Shown: piece after piece, positions 1 through 9,536 of the stretch | Numbering within the stretch: the stretch's first letter is position 1 | How the letters are laid out: each line of letters starts with the position of its first letter | From: Lactococcus carnosus | Lineage (GTDB): Bacteria; Bacillota; Bacilli; Lactobacillales; Streptococcaceae | DNA length: 64,000 nt | Assembly: GCF_006770265.1 (NCBI RefSeq) | Contig: NZ_CP017194.1 | Span: forward strand, 434,001 to 498,000 | Direction: 5' to 3' | The notes under the pieces: model-generated | Database searches by the model: none | What the model was told of the DNA's origin: nothing | What the model saw: only the letters and a program-made list of their open reading frames with translations | Position numbers and translations under genes: made by a program

Positions 1-819
1 CTCGCTAATCTCGAACAGGAAGTGTTGCGACTTGATCAAGCGTGGACAGGTAAGCGACCTGAAAAAATTCCGATGGTGCCGGCGGAGTTGACAGTTGAGG
101 GGTTTGATAAATTATCAGAAGTCATTCAGTGGCAAAATGAACAAAAACTGCCATTAGGCATGTCCTATGAAACAACTGATAGTCTGGGCTTTATCCCAGG
201 TCGGCAGCCATATTTTCTATTTGCACCGATGGATGACGATCAAAATAGTCTGTTTCAACAACTTTTACTGAGACAAATTTCAAAAGTGCAAACAGAGGTA
301 TTGCTAATAGACTTTAACGAAAGTTTTGAAGAGACTATAGATCAGACTACTCTATCTCAGAATGTTACAGTCATTACAGATAAAAATGAAGCCAGAGAAA
401 TCATAAAAGGGATGGTAGGTTATGGACAGTTACTTAAAAGGCATGAGGTAGGGGAAAGTGTTATTCTAGTCATTTCGAATATACAAGATTTCATCAAAAA
501 GACGGCTATTTCAGCGAGTGATTTTATGGTTTTACTTAAAAATACGTATAAAGCTGGCTTAGATATAATAATCTTCGGCCCACATGAGTATATCTCTAAA
601 AGTTTTGATGATGTGCCAAAAGCCATTAGACAGTTAAAATTTAGTGGATTGATTGGGTCAAGAATTTATGATAGTGCATTGATCAAATGCTCAGGATTAT
701 CAAGTGAGCCTGAGCTTGATAATCAAGCATGCTATTTTGTTTTAAGAGGTGGTTCAGCCTATGATAAAATCAAGCTACCAAAATTAGAAGAAGGTTTTTT
801 TGATTTTGTTTTTATATAG
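1..819 (+). CDS. essC: Type VII secretion ATPase EssC, C-terminal end (5' partial)
   Basis: The frame is open from base 1 and stops at 819, so only the last ~272 residues are present. The text matches the last FtsK/SpoIIIE-like ATPase module of EssC, the membrane motor that drives WXG100/LXG substrates through the Ess pore: an early [13 protein letters not shown] segment, a [10 protein letters not shown] strand where an ATPase core begins, then a [12 protein letters not shown] strand that looks like a degenerate Walker B. No intact Walker A is visible in this last module, which is common for the distal EssC domain. It is followed, with overlap, by a membrane protein, a DUF4176 protein and esaA, which supports the assignment. 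In staphylococci the EssC C-terminus varies with the toxin set; whether that holds here is unknown. Confidence 0.85.
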   Translation, partial: LANLEQEVLRLDQAWTGKRPEKIPMVPAELTVEGFDKLSEVIQWQNEQKLPLGMSYETTDSLGFIPGRQPYFLFAPMDDDQNSLFQQLLLRQISKVQTEVLLIDFNESFEETIDQTTLSQNVTVITDKNEAREIIKGMVGYGQLLKRHEVGESVILVISNIQDFIKKTAISASDFMVLLKNTYKAGLDIIIFGPHEYISKSFDDVPKAIRQLKFSGLIGSRIYDSALIKCSGLSSEPELDNQACYFVLRGGSAYDKIKLPKLEEGFFDFVFI

Positions 820-1438
820 TGAGCACCCCTCATTGCTATCTAGTGTATATGCGGGCTTATTCTCCATGGCAATAGGTATTCTGTTTACTTTTTATCTGCC
901 AAAAATTGTGAATAGATATAGGGAAGATAATTTTACACTGTGTATTGCGATTTCAGTTATAGGATTAGTTTATATGCTTGTGGAGGTTATAGTAACAGCC
1001 GAGATAATAGCAACTTTTTGGGAAAGTGCTTTTGAGTTAAAATCAACTTTAATCTATTCTATTGGTGCAATCCTATTTTTATTTGGTACTTGGTATATGC
1101 ATGCGAAAGGGTACCAACGTGTGAAAAAAGATGTACTGAACTCTAAAGAAGTAGAAAATGAGACGGATTTACTCTCTATTCCACCATTTGGTGGCATTAT
1201 ATCTGTTTATGTAGCCTATACTGTGATTCTATTTGTGTTGATTAGTGTAGTTGGTACAACTAGAGATAATTGGAAAGGTGGAAATACGCCGTTCCCTATG
1301 CTTAATGTGGTAATTTGGTTAGTGGGTCCTATTCTTTTAGGCTGGTATCTAGCGAGAACACTTCCTCATAAGTATTACTCAGCTAAACTTCAAAAAATAA
1401 TTGCGGCACATAACGAAAGACAGAGGTCAAATAAATGA
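800..1438 (+). CDS. Unknown five-helix membrane protein of the type VII locus
   Basis: A 212-residue protein I do not recognise. Hydrophobic stretches at about residues 11-32, 45-73, 82-102, 127-154 and 163-187 suggest five membrane helices, with a charged loop at ~103-126 and a basic tail (HNERQRSNK). The TTG start at 800 lies inside essC and is preceded by a good AGAAGG ribosome site at 789-794; its stop overlaps the next gene's start (ATGA). This tight coupling between essC and the DUF4176 gene says it is co-produced with the secretion machine, so an accessory, immunity or quality-control role in the membrane is possible. That is inference from position only. Confidence 0.6.
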   Translation: MILFLYSEHPSLLSSVYAGLFSMAIGILFTFYLPKIVNRYREDNFTLCIAISVIGLVYMLVEVIVTAEIIATFWESAFELKSTLIYSIGAILFLFGTWYMHAKGYQRVKKDVLNSKEVENETDLLSIPPFGGIISVYVAYTVILFVLISVVGTTRDNWKGGNTPFPMLNVVIWLVGPILLGWYLARTLPHKYYSAKLQKIIAAHNERQRSNK

Positions 1439-1809
1439 CAAAACAAACTAACTTTCTTCCTTTGGGAAGTATCATTGTTCTAAAACAAACTACACAAAAA
1501 CTAATAATTATTGCACGTGGGATGTTGGTGGAGGAAAATTATTATGATTATGGTGCTTTCCTCTATCCACAAGGGTTAATTGAAGACTCTTTGGTGTATT
1601 TTAATGAGGACCAAATTTCAAAAGTCATGTTTCATGGATTTACTGATGATGATGACACGCTTTTTATAAGCTATATTGATGCCGCAATCGAGCGACGTAA
1701 CTCTGAAATTGAAGCGAAAAAGGATGATGATGGCGGTGTTAAACAAGCTACAGTGCTAGAAGCAGTTGAAGAAGATCTTTTTGCCTCAATTCGTGATTTG
1801 TCAGATTAG
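1435..1809 (+). CDS. DUF4176 protein of the type VII secretion locus
   Basis: The 124-residue product opens with FLPLGSIIVLKQTTQKL and IIIARGM, the strand-rich signature of DUF4176, a family found almost only in Firmicute type VII loci and their LXG toxin gene clusters. After ~100 residues it ends in an acidic, likely helical tail (EEDLFASIRDLSD). Some DUF4176 members have been reported as partners that help LXG effectors reach the secretion machine; which effector this copy serves is not visible because no LXG gene lies in the window. ATG overlaps the previous stop by 4 nt. About 100 non-coding bases follow before esaA. Confidence 0.8.
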   Translation: MTKQTNFLPLGSIIVLKQTTQKLIIIARGMLVEENYYDYGAFLYPQGLIEDSLVYFNEDQISKVMFHGFTDDDDTLFISYIDAAIERRNSEIEAKKDDDGGVKQATVLEAVEEDLFASIRDLSD

Positions 1810-1913
1810 CGTTAGTCTATCGATCTATTAGACGTTTATGATCATTTAAGAATTGTGACAACACGTCATATCATACGAAACATGGTGGAAAAGAAGTAAA
1901 GGAAAGTAGCAGA

Positions 1914-4900
1914 ATGCGGTATTACTATAAATTAGCCGAAAAGTTGGCACGACTTCAAAATGTTGTCATGACTATTTTGGTGATAGGAGTTGTTGCTTTG
2001 GTTGGGACATTGATCATGATCAATCAAAAGCCAGAGGCGGTAAAAAAGAAACTCTCAAGGCCAACGATTGCACTCGTCAACGAAGACTTTCCAGTGCTTT
2101 TTAATCAAGTAACTTATAATCTAGGGAAAAGTTTTGTTGACTCAGTGTCTAATGATAAAAGTTACAACTGGCAAGTGGTATCACGTTCAGTTGCAGACCG
2201 AGCGTATAAGGAAAATGCTGTGGATGCGATTATTTATCTACCACAGTCTTTTTCACGTGATCTATTATCCTTACAGGAAATTTCCCCAACGCAAACCAAG
2301 GTGGCTTACAAGGTTCAACACCAATCAGATGACTTACTTGATACCATTTTGGGTAATAAGGTTGCGTCTGTTTTATATGACTTTAATCAAGATATTGTCA
2401 AAATGTATTATGCAAGTATTGCAGGCAATGTTGCTGAAGCGGAAAATAGTATGGACAGTTTCATTGGTAAAAATACAAAACTTGTGACCAACTTAATCGG
2501 TCAAGTAAAAATGCCATTTACTGATAGTATCCCTAATTATAATCTGCTTATTTCTGGAGCAGATGGTCTGAAAAACGTTAATCAAGCGACTATCTCAACG
2601 CTTAATAATTTCACGGATATGACGACGAAAAGGCTTTTGCAAACAAGTGATAGCTTTACTAAACAGGGGTCATATGTTAATGATTACTTTGACTTACAAA
2701 GGCAAATTGGGAATCAAAATGTACTGAACGCTAATAAAGGAATTGAGAATCAAGCCAAAGAAAATCAAGCATACTACTTTTCACAGTTTACAAGTCAAAA
2801 TACTAACTTTGTAGATTGCGTTGCTTTACTTAGTCCGCTGAAACGAGATAGTGAGAGTGATGCGCCTTTTGAGGCTTATAAGTCAAGTTTTAATCAGTTA
2901 GAAAATAAGGTGAAAACGTATAACAAGACGACTGAGGAAACGCAGCAAGATGTGTCTACTCAAATCGGTAAGTTGGCAAGTAAACGTGATGCACTTTTAA
3001 CTGTTGAAAAAGAGCTTTATGGTCAGTTCTTTTCTGCTGATTTATCGATCACTAAAGATAATTATGATAATTATCATGAGCAGATTAAAAAATCAATGAC
3101 ATCTGTCTTTGCTCGAAAGGCTTTAGCAAATAAAATTAAAACGTCGTTTGTAAAGGAAGCTCAATTCCCTTTAACTGAGGATAAAAAAGCGGTAAAATCA
3201 ATTCAAAAATTGGTTAGCCAAATTTCTGTGAATGCTTCAGATTATAAATTAGAGACACTTTTGGCGAATGGGTCTATTAGTCCTGAAACAAAGACAAGCT
3301 ATGAAAATGCCCTAAACATCATTCAAAATTATGCAACTGCTTATCAGTTAACGCCTGGTCAGGTTGTCCTTGCTGAAATGCCAGGTGAGGATGATGTAGC
3401 TAAGCATACAATATCACAAAAAATAACTGTAAAAGTACCGCCTCAGACAACATATACGTCGAATGCCCTCTCAAGTTCAGTATCAGATGTTACGATTGAG
3501 GAAACAGGTCGGACACCGGCAGACCCAGTAGACCCAGTAGACCCAGTAGACCCAGTAGACCCAGTAGACCCAGTAGACCCAGTAGACCCAGTAGACCCAG
3601 TAGACCCAGTAGATCCGGTAGATCCGGCAGATCCGGCAGCCCCGGCAGATCCGGTAGACCCATCAAATCCGCCAAATTCAGTAAAAGCTAAAAAAGAGAA
3701 TGGTAAAAGTAAATCAAGGTATACTCGACAGGTTAAGGAAAATAAGGAACTTGTACTTGACAATAGGTCTGACGATTATGTCGACTACACGATTATGTTA
3801 ACAGTAACACTCGATGAAGAGAACGCTAAAAGTTTTGATCTGACGTGGAAAAATGCACAAAATGATCAACCGATTTATAGCGCAATGCTGACCTTTATTT
3901 TTGGACCAAGAGGTAAGTTAACGAACTATGCTAAGTATGTCGGGCTTGAACAGTTTGACAAATTGACTAATCTATTCAATAAAATAGAGCTGACTGCTAA
4001 TCTTATCGGTACTTTCTATGCAGCTCCTGAGAAACCCTATACAGACTTATTTGACGTTAAAAGTAAGGAGGGGTTTGAAAATTTCACAGATGACTCGATT
4101 TTTAATCTTTATGGTAATATCCCTGTGGCGGGTATGCCTGATAAATTAAGCAAAAAAGATGTTGCGACGTTTCGTAAGCAAGGTAAGCAGAAAATAAGGC
4201 AAGTGATAGCACTCATAAAACAAATAGATAGCGTAGTCAACTCACTTGAAAAAGATCAACTAAGTTTGGCTATTAAACTTCCGGAAGACTATTTCCCAAC
4301 AACTCTGCAATCACTTCAGGCTTGGTACGACCAAATGACGCGTTTGATCGATACAAATTACCAACAGTATGAATTTTGGCAGACAGATACCCTATCTAGT
4401 ATCGATAACATCTATAGCAGTTGGGAAATAAAAGAAGCAAACTTACTTGAGCTGAAAACTGTTGATGGGCCTAATTTTGATGGGTCTGCGCTATACGTTA
4501 ACAATGCAAATGAGCTTAATGACCAACTTAATGCATTAATTACGAGTAGCAATGAGGCGAGTCAAAGTATTGTAGAAAATGCGCAGACAGTTCAGGATAA
4601 TTCAAGTGAGTTTGACCTGCTACTTGCTTCTGCTAATACAACACAAGCTGATGCCCAGAAAGTATTGCATAATACGACTTATTTAGCAGATACAGGGCTA
4701 TATGACTTGGATGCAATCAAAAAATACTATGCCAATTTCTCGAAAGTATTGGCCAATACGAGAACAGTAGGCGTAGATACGACTGCAATCTATGATTTTT
4801 TTGTCAAACCAATTGTAGCCAAAAATACGACGCCAGAGAAAAAAGCACAGGACGATAGTCAAAAAAGAGATTATCGGTCAACACTAGTTTTTCTAACAGG

Positions 4901-4997
4901 GTTGTTTGGCGGTATGATACTGTTAATGGGGTGGCAAAAACTTGCTATGCGAAAAATGAAACGAGAAGTGGACGTGGAAAAAAGACAGGGTTACTAG
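1914..4997 (+). CDS. esaA: Type VII secretion protein EsaA (YueB family)
   Basis: A 1027-residue membrane protein. Residues ~16-37 form an N-terminal helix, followed by the EsaA N-terminal domain ([29 protein letters not shown]). A very long extracellular region has helical, Gln/Asn-rich segments and is split near residues 535-585 by a Pro-Val-Asp repeat. One C-terminal helix (~residues 987-1008) ends in a basic tail. The family is an Ess core component and includes the Bacillus YueB phage receptor, which has several C-terminal helices; here I see one. The ATG has an AAGGAAAG site 8 nt upstream. A run of six A just before the stop could allow a -1 slip into a 27-residue basic tail whose stop lies at the terminator. 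Confidence 0.88.
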   Translation: MRYYYKLAEKLARLQNVVMTILVIGVVALVGTLIMINQKPEAVKKKLSRPTIALVNEDFPVLFNQVTYNLGKSFVDSVSNDKSYNWQVVSRSVADRAYKENAVDAIIYLPQSFSRDLLSLQEISPTQTKVAYKVQHQSDDLLDTILGNKVASVLYDFNQDIVKMYYASIAGNVAEAENSMDSFIGKNTKLVTNLIGQVKMPFTDSIPNYNLLISGADGLKNVNQATISTLNNFTDMTTKRLLQTSDSFTKQGSYVNDYFDLQRQIGNQNVLNANKGIENQAKENQAYYFSQFTSQNTNFVDCVALLSPLKRDSESDAPFEAYKSSFNQLENKVKTYNKTTEETQQDVSTQIGKLASKRDALLTVEKELYGQFFSADLSITKDNYDNYHEQIKKSMTSVFARKALANKIKTSFVKEAQFPLTEDKKAVKSIQKLVSQISVNASDYKLETLLANGSISPETKTSYENALNIIQNYATAYQLTPGQVVLAEMPGEDDVAKHTISQKITVKVPPQTTYTSNALSSSVSDVTIEETGRTPADPVDPVDPVDPVDPVDPVDPVDPVDPVDPVDPVDPADPAAPADPVDPSNPPNSVKAKKENGKSKSRYTRQVKENKELVLDNRSDDYVDYTIMLTVTLDEENAKSFDLTWKNAQNDQPIYSAMLTFIFGPRGKLTNYAKYVGLEQFDKLTNLFNKIELTANLIGTFYAAPEKPYTDLFDVKSKEGFENFTDDSIFNLYGNIPVAGMPDKLSKKDVATFRKQGKQKIRQVIALIKQIDSVVNSLEKDQLSLAIKLPEDYFPTTLQSLQAWYDQMTRLIDTNYQQYEFWQTDTLSSIDNIYSSWEIKEANLLELKTVDGPNFDGSALYVNNANELNDQLNALITSSNEASQSIVENAQTVQDNSSEFDLLLASANTTQADAQKVLHNTTYLADTGLYDLDAIKKYYANFSKVLANTRTVGVDTTAIYDFFVKPIVAKNTTPEKKAQDDSQKRDYRSTLVFLTGLFGGMILLMGWQKLAMRKMKREVDVEKRQGY
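3522..3665 (+). repeat. Tandem 9-bp repeat coding for Asp-Pro-Val in EsaA
   Basis: Ten identical copies of GACCCAGTA run from 3522 to 3611, then about six degenerate copies in which CCG replaces CCA and GCA or TCA replaces GTA. The unit is three codons, so changes in copy number keep the frame. The product is an extended Pro-rich acidic rod inside the extracellular part of EsaA. Perfect copies at the left and worn copies at the right suggest recent expansion by slippage. Confidence 0.97.
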
Positions 4998-5063
4998 GCT
5001 ATCTGAAAATAGATAGTGTCTTTAGTAAAGCAAAACAAATCATATCGCGGACAGGAAAGCGCT

Positions 5064-5085
5064 AGGGTATGCTCACCCTTTTTTG
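5064..5085 (+). terminator. Weak intrinsic terminator after esaA
   Basis: AGGGT (5064-5068) pairs with ACCCT (5075-5079) and is followed by a run of T. The stem is only 5 bp. The stop codon of the possible frameshifted EsaA tail overlaps the left arm. Confidence 0.5.
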
Positions 5086-5189
5086 TGATACAGTTAAATC
5101 ATGCAGCTCTTTTTTCTTGCTTAACCGAGGTGTTATCCGGACATTTTTTTCTCATGTCCTGTTAGTAGACAGGACTTAACGTCAAAAAG

Positions 5190-5198
5190 TGGTATAAT
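5190..5198 (+). promoter_or_regulatory. Extended -10 promoter of the P-loop kinase gene
   Basis: TGG followed by TATAAT (5193-5198) makes an extended -10 box; no good -35 is seen at 16-18 nt. The leader to the TTG start is about 25 nt and holds an AAGGAAGAGG ribosome site. Confidence 0.6.
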
Positions 5199-5229
5199 CA
5201 GATTTATCAATTTAAGGAAGAGGTATGTT

Positions 5230-5736
5230 TTGAAAACTAAGTTAGTCGTGATACGTGGGAACTCTGCGAGCGGTAAATCAACGATTGCCAAGCAAGTTCG
5301 TGCTTATTTTGAACGTGGAGAAGTCATGATCATCCCTCAGGACGAGATTCGTCTAGGTATATTAAATGTTAAAGATAGAGTTGGTAATTTAACGCCTGAC
5401 TTGATGGCGCATATTGCCTTGTTTGGCAAGGGGAAGGTAAGCCTCGTTATCATTGAGGGGATATTAAATACAGCTATTTATCAAGACATGTTGCAGCAGC
5501 TACTAGCGGCCTATGGCGTTGATATGACAGCTTATTATTTAGATATTCCCTTTGATGAGACCGTTCGTAGACATCAAACCAGAGAAAAAAGTAAGCAATG
5601 GGGAGCAGATGTGATGCGGCGCTGGTGGGTTGAAAAAGACTACTTAGGAATTGAAAACGAAGTGATTTTCAATCAGGATAGCTCAGCAGCAGAAATGGTT
5701 GAGAAAATAATAGCAGATAGCAAAGGGTTAGGCTAA
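5230..5736 (+). CDS. P-loop kinase, zeta-toxin-like AAA family, function unknown
   Basis: A 168-residue single-domain NTPase. Residues 9-17 (GNSASGKST) form Walker A; PQDEIRLGIL at ~36-45 is typical of the small zeta-toxin/gluconate-kinase-like clade, VIIEGIL at ~78 is a Walker B-like strand, and RRHQTREK near 113-120 looks like the lid that contacts phosphate. Such proteins phosphorylate small molecules; the substrate cannot be read from sequence. There is no antitoxin-like small gene next to it, so a toxin role is unlikely. TTG at 5230 is chosen because the nearby ATG at 5224 hits a stop at once and the AAGGAAGAGG site is well spaced. Transcribed alone from its own promoter. Confidence 0.7.
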   Translation: MKTKLVVIRGNSASGKSTIAKQVRAYFERGEVMIIPQDEIRLGILNVKDRVGNLTPDLMAHIALFGKGKVSLVIIEGILNTAIYQDMLQQLLAAYGVDMTAYYLDIPFDETVRRHQTREKSKQWGADVMRRWWVEKDYLGIENEVIFNQDSSAAEMVEKIIADSKGLG

Positions 5737-5758
5737 AAAAGACTAGTAAAAAAGTCGC

Positions 5759-5787
5759 TTGACAAATGGTCTTGATAGCAGTATAAT
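5759..5787 (+). promoter_or_regulatory. Consensus promoter of the rplK-rplA operon
   Basis: TTGACA at 5759-5764 and TATAAT at 5782-5787 are separated by 17 nt, a perfect sigma-A promoter, as expected for ribosomal protein genes. The start point would be near 5794. Confidence 0.92.
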
Positions 5788-5819
5788 AATACGGTATGCT
5801 TGAAATAAAGGTATACTGC

Positions 5820-5847
5820 GTGGGAGGGCATCCGCCCATTAAACCAC
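5820..5847 (+). promoter_or_regulatory. Candidate ribosomal protein L1 binding hairpin in the rplK leader
   Basis: GTGG (5820-5823) pairs with CCAC (5844-5847); above it an uneven loop (GA against ATTAAA) and then GGGC/GCCC closed by ATCC. This stem, uneven A-rich loop, stem layout is the known L1 recognition fold in 23S rRNA helix 77 and in L1 autoregulatory leaders. A second hairpin with a GNRA-type loop (GATTTC-GCAA-GAAATC, 5860-5875) and the AGGAGG site follow. The L1 role is inference from the fold. Confidence 0.72.
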
Positions 5848-5895
5848 ATCACGAGAAGAGATTTCGCAAGAAATCATTAATAGGAGGAAATTATC

Positions 5896-6321
5896 GTGGC
5901 TAAAGAAGTACAAAATATCGTTAAATTGCAAATTCCAGCCGGAAAAGCAACACCAGCTCCACCAGTAGGACCAGCACTTGGTCAAGCTGGTGTTAACATC
6001 ATGGGCTTCACAAAAGAATTTAATGCGCGTACAGCTGACCAAGCTGGTATGATCATCCCAGTTGTTATCTCAGTATACGAAGATAAATCATTTACTTTCG
6101 TTACTAAAACACCTCCTGCAGCTATTTTACTTAAAAAAGCAGCAGGCGTTGAAAAAGGTTCTGGTACACCAAACACTGTTAAAGTGGCAACTGTTACCAA
6201 AGCACAAGTACAACAAATCGCTGAAACAAAAATGGAAGACCTTAACGCGTCATCTGTCGAATCTGCAATGCGCATGATCGAAGGAACAGCACGTTCTATG
6301 GGATTCACTGTCGAAGGTTAA
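5896..6321 (+). CDS. rplK: 50S ribosomal protein L11
   Basis: 141 residues, the usual length. Contains the conserved N-terminal [20 protein letters not shown], which is the flexible domain that works with elongation factors, and the C-terminal rRNA-binding domain with [10 protein letters not shown] and the final [13 protein letters not shown] helix. L11 binds the GTPase centre of 23S rRNA. The start is GTG at 5896 with AGGAGG at 5882-5887. It is the first gene of an operon with rplA, from a consensus promoter and behind an L1-type hairpin. Confidence 0.98.
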   Translation: MAKEVQNIVKLQIPAGKATPAPPVGPALGQAGVNIMGFTKEFNARTADQAGMIIPVVISVYEDKSFTFVTKTPPAAILLKKAAGVEKGSGTPNTVKVATVTKAQVQQIAETKMEDLNASSVESAMRMIEGTARSMGFTVEG

Positions 6322-6438
6322 TTTTTATTGCTAGCGTTAGGTAAACCTATTGTTTTGTTTGACTGACCAGCTTAAAAATGACATGTTCAGATTTAGGTCT
6401 GAATACTTAAAAACCACCCAATCGACATAGATGAAGCG

Positions 6439-6469
6439 GTGGAAGGTTGCTTGCAACCGTTAATACCAC
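6439..6469 (+). promoter_or_regulatory. Second L1-type hairpin, directly before the rplA ribosome site
   Basis: GTGG (6439-6442) and CCAC (6466-6469) enclose an uneven loop (AA against GTTAATA) and an upper stem GGTTGC/GCAACC. The 3' side AATACCAC copies the 23S rRNA L1-site strand (AAUACCAC in E. coli). The hairpin ends one base before the AAGGAG site of rplA, so L1 binding could block translation of its own message. Confidence 0.75.
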
Positions 6470-6483
6470 AAGGAGAAAGAATA

Positions 6484-7170
6484 ATGGCTAAAAAAAGCAA
6501 ACAATTGCGTGCTGCTTTAGAAAAAGTAGAAGCAACAAAAGTATATACAGCTGAAGAAGCAATCGCGTTAGCACAAGAAACTAACTTTGCTAAATTCGAC
6601 GCAACAGTTGAGGTTGCTTACAACCTTAACATCGACGTTAAAAAAGCTGACCAACAAATCCGTGGCGCAATGGTATTGCCTAACGGAACTGGTAAAACAG
6701 CTAAAGTTTTAGTTTTTGCTAAAGGCGAAAAAGCTGAAGAAGCTAAAGCTGCTGGTGCTGACTATGTTGGCGAAATGGAATACGTTGAAAAAATCAACGG
6801 TGGTTGGTTTGACTTTGACGTTGTAGTTGCAACGCCAGACATGATGGCTGTTGTAGGTCGTCTTGGTCGTGTTCTTGGACCTCGTAACCTCATGCCTAAC
6901 CCTAAAACTGGTACTGTAACGATGGATGTTACTAAAGCGATTGAAGAAATCAAAGCTGGTAAAGTAACTTACCGTGCTGAAAAAGCTGGTATCGTTCACG
7001 TTGCAATTGGTAAAGTATCATTCTCAGCTGAAAAATTAGTTGAAAACTTTAAAGCGATTAACTCAGTTATCACTGCTGCTAAACCAGCAACTGCTAAAGG
7101 AACTTACATCGAAAGTTTGACAGTTACAACTACATTTGGTCCTGGTATCAAAGTAGATCCAAACTTCTAA
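6484..7170 (+). CDS. rplA: 50S ribosomal protein L1
   Basis: 228 residues from the ATG at 6484, which sits 8 nt after AAGGAG; a longer reading from 6439 would begin inside the L1-type hairpin and is rejected. Landmarks are [17 protein letters not shown] at the N-terminus, [19 protein letters not shown], the [10 protein letters not shown] loop at ~139-148 and the [20 protein letters not shown] end. L1 binds the mobile L1 stalk of 23S rRNA and in many bacteria represses its own operon; the two hairpins at 5820 and 6439 fit that. Confidence 0.98.
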   Translation: MAKKSKQLRAALEKVEATKVYTAEEAIALAQETNFAKFDATVEVAYNLNIDVKKADQQIRGAMVLPNGTGKTAKVLVFAKGEKAEEAKAAGADYVGEMEYVEKINGGWFDFDVVVATPDMMAVVGRLGRVLGPRNLMPNPKTGTVTMDVTKAIEEIKAGKVTYRAEKAGIVHVAIGKVSFSAEKLVENFKAINSVITAAKPATAKGTYIESLTVTTTFGPGIKVDPNF

Positions 7171-7186
7171 TCATTAGGTTATTTGA

Positions 7187-7212
7187 AAGTCCCCTTTTTG
7201 GGGGCTTTTTTT
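7187..7212 (+). terminator. Intrinsic terminator of rplK-rplA
   Basis: AAGTCCCC pairs with GGGGGCTT around a T-rich loop, followed by a run of T at 7205-7212. Confidence 0.9.
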
Positions 7213-7253
7213 GTATCTGCCGACTACTTAACTTATTTTGTCATATAAAATAG

Positions 7254-7288
7254 TTGACAATTAAAGTTTACAGTTGTAAACTTTAATT
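7254..7288 (+). promoter_or_regulatory. Cop operator and promoter of the copper ATPase
   Basis: TACAGTTGTA at 7269-7278 fits the CopY/CopR box TACANNTGTA. It is the centre of a larger inverted repeat: two 14-bp arms (7259-7272 and 7275-7288) around a 2-bp centre. TTGACA at 7254-7259 touches the left arm and a weak -10 (TAAACT, 7277-7282, 17 nt away) lies inside the right arm, so a bound repressor would cover the promoter. No copY or copZ gene is next to it. Confidence 0.88.
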
Positions 7289-7328
7289 ATAAGGCAACCT
7301 AACATGCCAGTAATTAAGGGAGGTACAA

Positions 7329-9427
7329 ATGAAGAAGCAAGAAGAAAAAGATTACATACCAGATCAACATGGTCATGGTGGACACCATCATAGTGGTCAG
7401 ATGCACCATATGGACATGGAGATGACGCACGCTACTGAAGAGATGCATGGTGAGATGGATCACGCCATGATGCACATGGGGAATTTGAAACAGAAATTTT
7501 TCATATCTCTTATTTTGGCCATACCAATTTTATTATTGTCACCAATGATGGGGCTTGATTTACCTTTTTCTTTCCAGTTTAATGGGTCTGAATGGCTTGT
7601 TTTAGGACTAGCAACGCTACTCTATTTTTATGGTGGCATGCCCTTTTTATCAGGCGCAAAAATGGAATTGGCAATGAAAAATCCAGCGATGATGACATTA
7701 ATTGCCCTTGGTATTTCGGTCTCATATTTTTACAGTTTATATGCCTTCATTCAAAACAATATATTAGCGCACAGTGAACACGTCATGGATTTTTTCTGGG
7801 AACTTGCTAGCCTAATTGTGATTATGCTTTTAGGACATTGGATAGAGATGCACGCAGTTGCAAAAGCAGGAAATGCCGTTCAAAAAATTGCGGAACTACT
7901 ACCAAATGAAGCAAAAATAATTGATGATAAAGGTAACCTGTCAAATGTTGCTTTGGCCAAAGTGATAACGGGTCAAAAGATATTAGTTTCAGCGGGCGAT
8001 AAGATACCGACTGATGGCATTGTAATCTCTGGTGAGACAACGATTAATGAATCGATGATTACAGGAGAAGCTAAATTAGTCAGTAAATCTGTTGGTAGTC
8101 AGGTGATTGGTGGTTCTGTGAATGGGTCAGGAACGATTAGCATCGAGGTGACTGCAACCGGTGAATCAGGCTATTTATCACAGGTGATAAAATTAGTCCA
8201 GGATGCACAAGGTGATAAATCAAAAATTGAGTCCCTATCAGATAGGGTAGCAAAATACCTCTTCTACATCGCCGTTTTTGTTAGCTTGATCACTTTTCTT
8301 GCTTGGCTATTGATTACCCAAAATGCAAATGTAGCATTAGAGAGAATGGTCACGGTACTGATCATTGCTTGTCCACATGCACTTGGTTTGGCCATTCCAT
8401 TGGTTACTGCTCGCTCAACATCTCTAGCTGCACAAAATGGGTTGTTGCTCAAAAATCGTAAGGCGCTTGAGCAGGCACATAAAATCAGGGCTGTTATGAT
8501 GGATAAAACTGGGACATTAACTGATGGTAACTTTACCGTGCTGAGTTACCAAAGTCTTGATAAGAGATATAGCGATGACGGGATACTTGAGATGATGGCT
8601 GCCCTAGAACAAAGTAGTACACACCCACTTGCCTTTAGTATACTTGAGAGAGCAAAAGCGTTGGGGGATCTATACCAAAAGCAGAAAACTTGAAAAATAT
8701 TGCTGGTACTGGGATCTCGGCTACTTTGGATGGTAAAGAAGTAAAGCTTGTTAATCTAAGATATCTCAAGGAAGCACATATTGCTTATGATCAAGCATTG
8801 ATTGAAAAAGTTGAGAATCAGGGCAATTCAATGAGTTTATTGCTCGTTAACAATCAACTAGTTGGTCTTGTTGTGCAGGGTGATCAAATCAAACCTGAAG
8901 CAAAACAAGCAATCACGCAGTTTAAGAAAATGGGCATTGAGCCTATTATGTTGACAGGTGATAACAAAAACGCTGCTAAAAGGGTGGCTGACTTGCTCGG
9001 GATTGACACTTTCAAAGCAGCATTAAAACCAGAGGATAAAGAGGCGACCATCCGTCAATACCAAGAACAAGGCAAGCCTGTTATGATGGTTGGGGATGGG
9101 ATTAATGATGCACCTAGCCTCGTTCGGGCTAATATTGGTATTGCCATAGGGGCAGGCACTGATATCGCAGTTGACGCTGCTGATGTCGTGCTAGTCAAAA
9201 GCAATCCAAATGACAGTGTACAATTTTTAAAGCTAGCACGACATACAACATCAAAAATGAAGCAGAATCTTTGGTGGGGTGCAGGCTATAATCTTGTTGC
9301 AATCCCGCTAGCAGCTGGCGTACTTGCATTTGCTGGTATCGTACTAAGTCCTGCATTTGGTGCAGTGTTAATGTCATTAAGTACTGTGATTGTTGCAATC
9401 AATGCACTGCTACTTCGAATTAATTAA
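7329..9427 (+). pseudogene. copB: CopB-type copper P-ATPase, split by a single-base frameshift
   Basis: Two adjoining frames (7329-8693 and 8690-9427) together make one complete ~700-residue P1B-type ATPase. The first part has a His/Met-rich N-terminus ([19 protein letters not shown]), the actuator motif (MITGEAKL), the CPH membrane motif typical of CopB-class pumps, DKTGTLT and the HPL site. The second has GDGINDAP and the last helices. The frame breaks in GGGGG at 8663-8667; one more G would read [19 protein letters not shown], as in intact homologues. It exports copper ions when whole. Either this is a real knock-out or a sequence error; since nothing else is damaged I favour error. AGGGAGGT precedes the ATG. 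Confidence 0.9.
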
Positions 9428-9463
9428 AAAATGCGTTTGTATCATCGTACAAACGCATTTTTT
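9426..9463. terminator. Strong terminator after copB
   Basis: ATGCGTTTGTA and TACAAACGCAT form an 11-bp stem with a 6-nt loop, flanked by A-run and T-run, so it can act in both directions. Confidence 0.92.
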
Positions 9464-9490
9464 ACTAGTCTGTTATATTTTTTGAACATA

Positions 9491-9519
9491 TAAAAAGAGG
9501 TAGCTACATTAGCTACCTC
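9491..9519 (-). terminator. Terminator of the flavodoxin gene
   Basis: On the minus strand GAGGTAGCTA/TAGCTACCTC forms a 10-bp stem with a 3-nt loop followed by five T. Confidence 0.9.
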
Positions 9520-9536
9520 ATGTTCATATTTTGATA

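Noticed and set aside
3522-3665. Possible CRISPR array
   Set aside because: Units are 9 bp with no spacers and are in frame inside esaA.
3443-3763. Minus-strand frames rich in Gly-Ser-Thr or Leu-Gly-Leu repeats
   Set aside because: They are the antisense of the Pro-Val-Asp repeat of esaA and have no ribosome site or promoter.
5230-5736. Zeta-type toxin of a toxin-antitoxin pair
   Set aside because: No small antitoxin gene is adjacent and it has its own promoter; it reads as a lone kinase.
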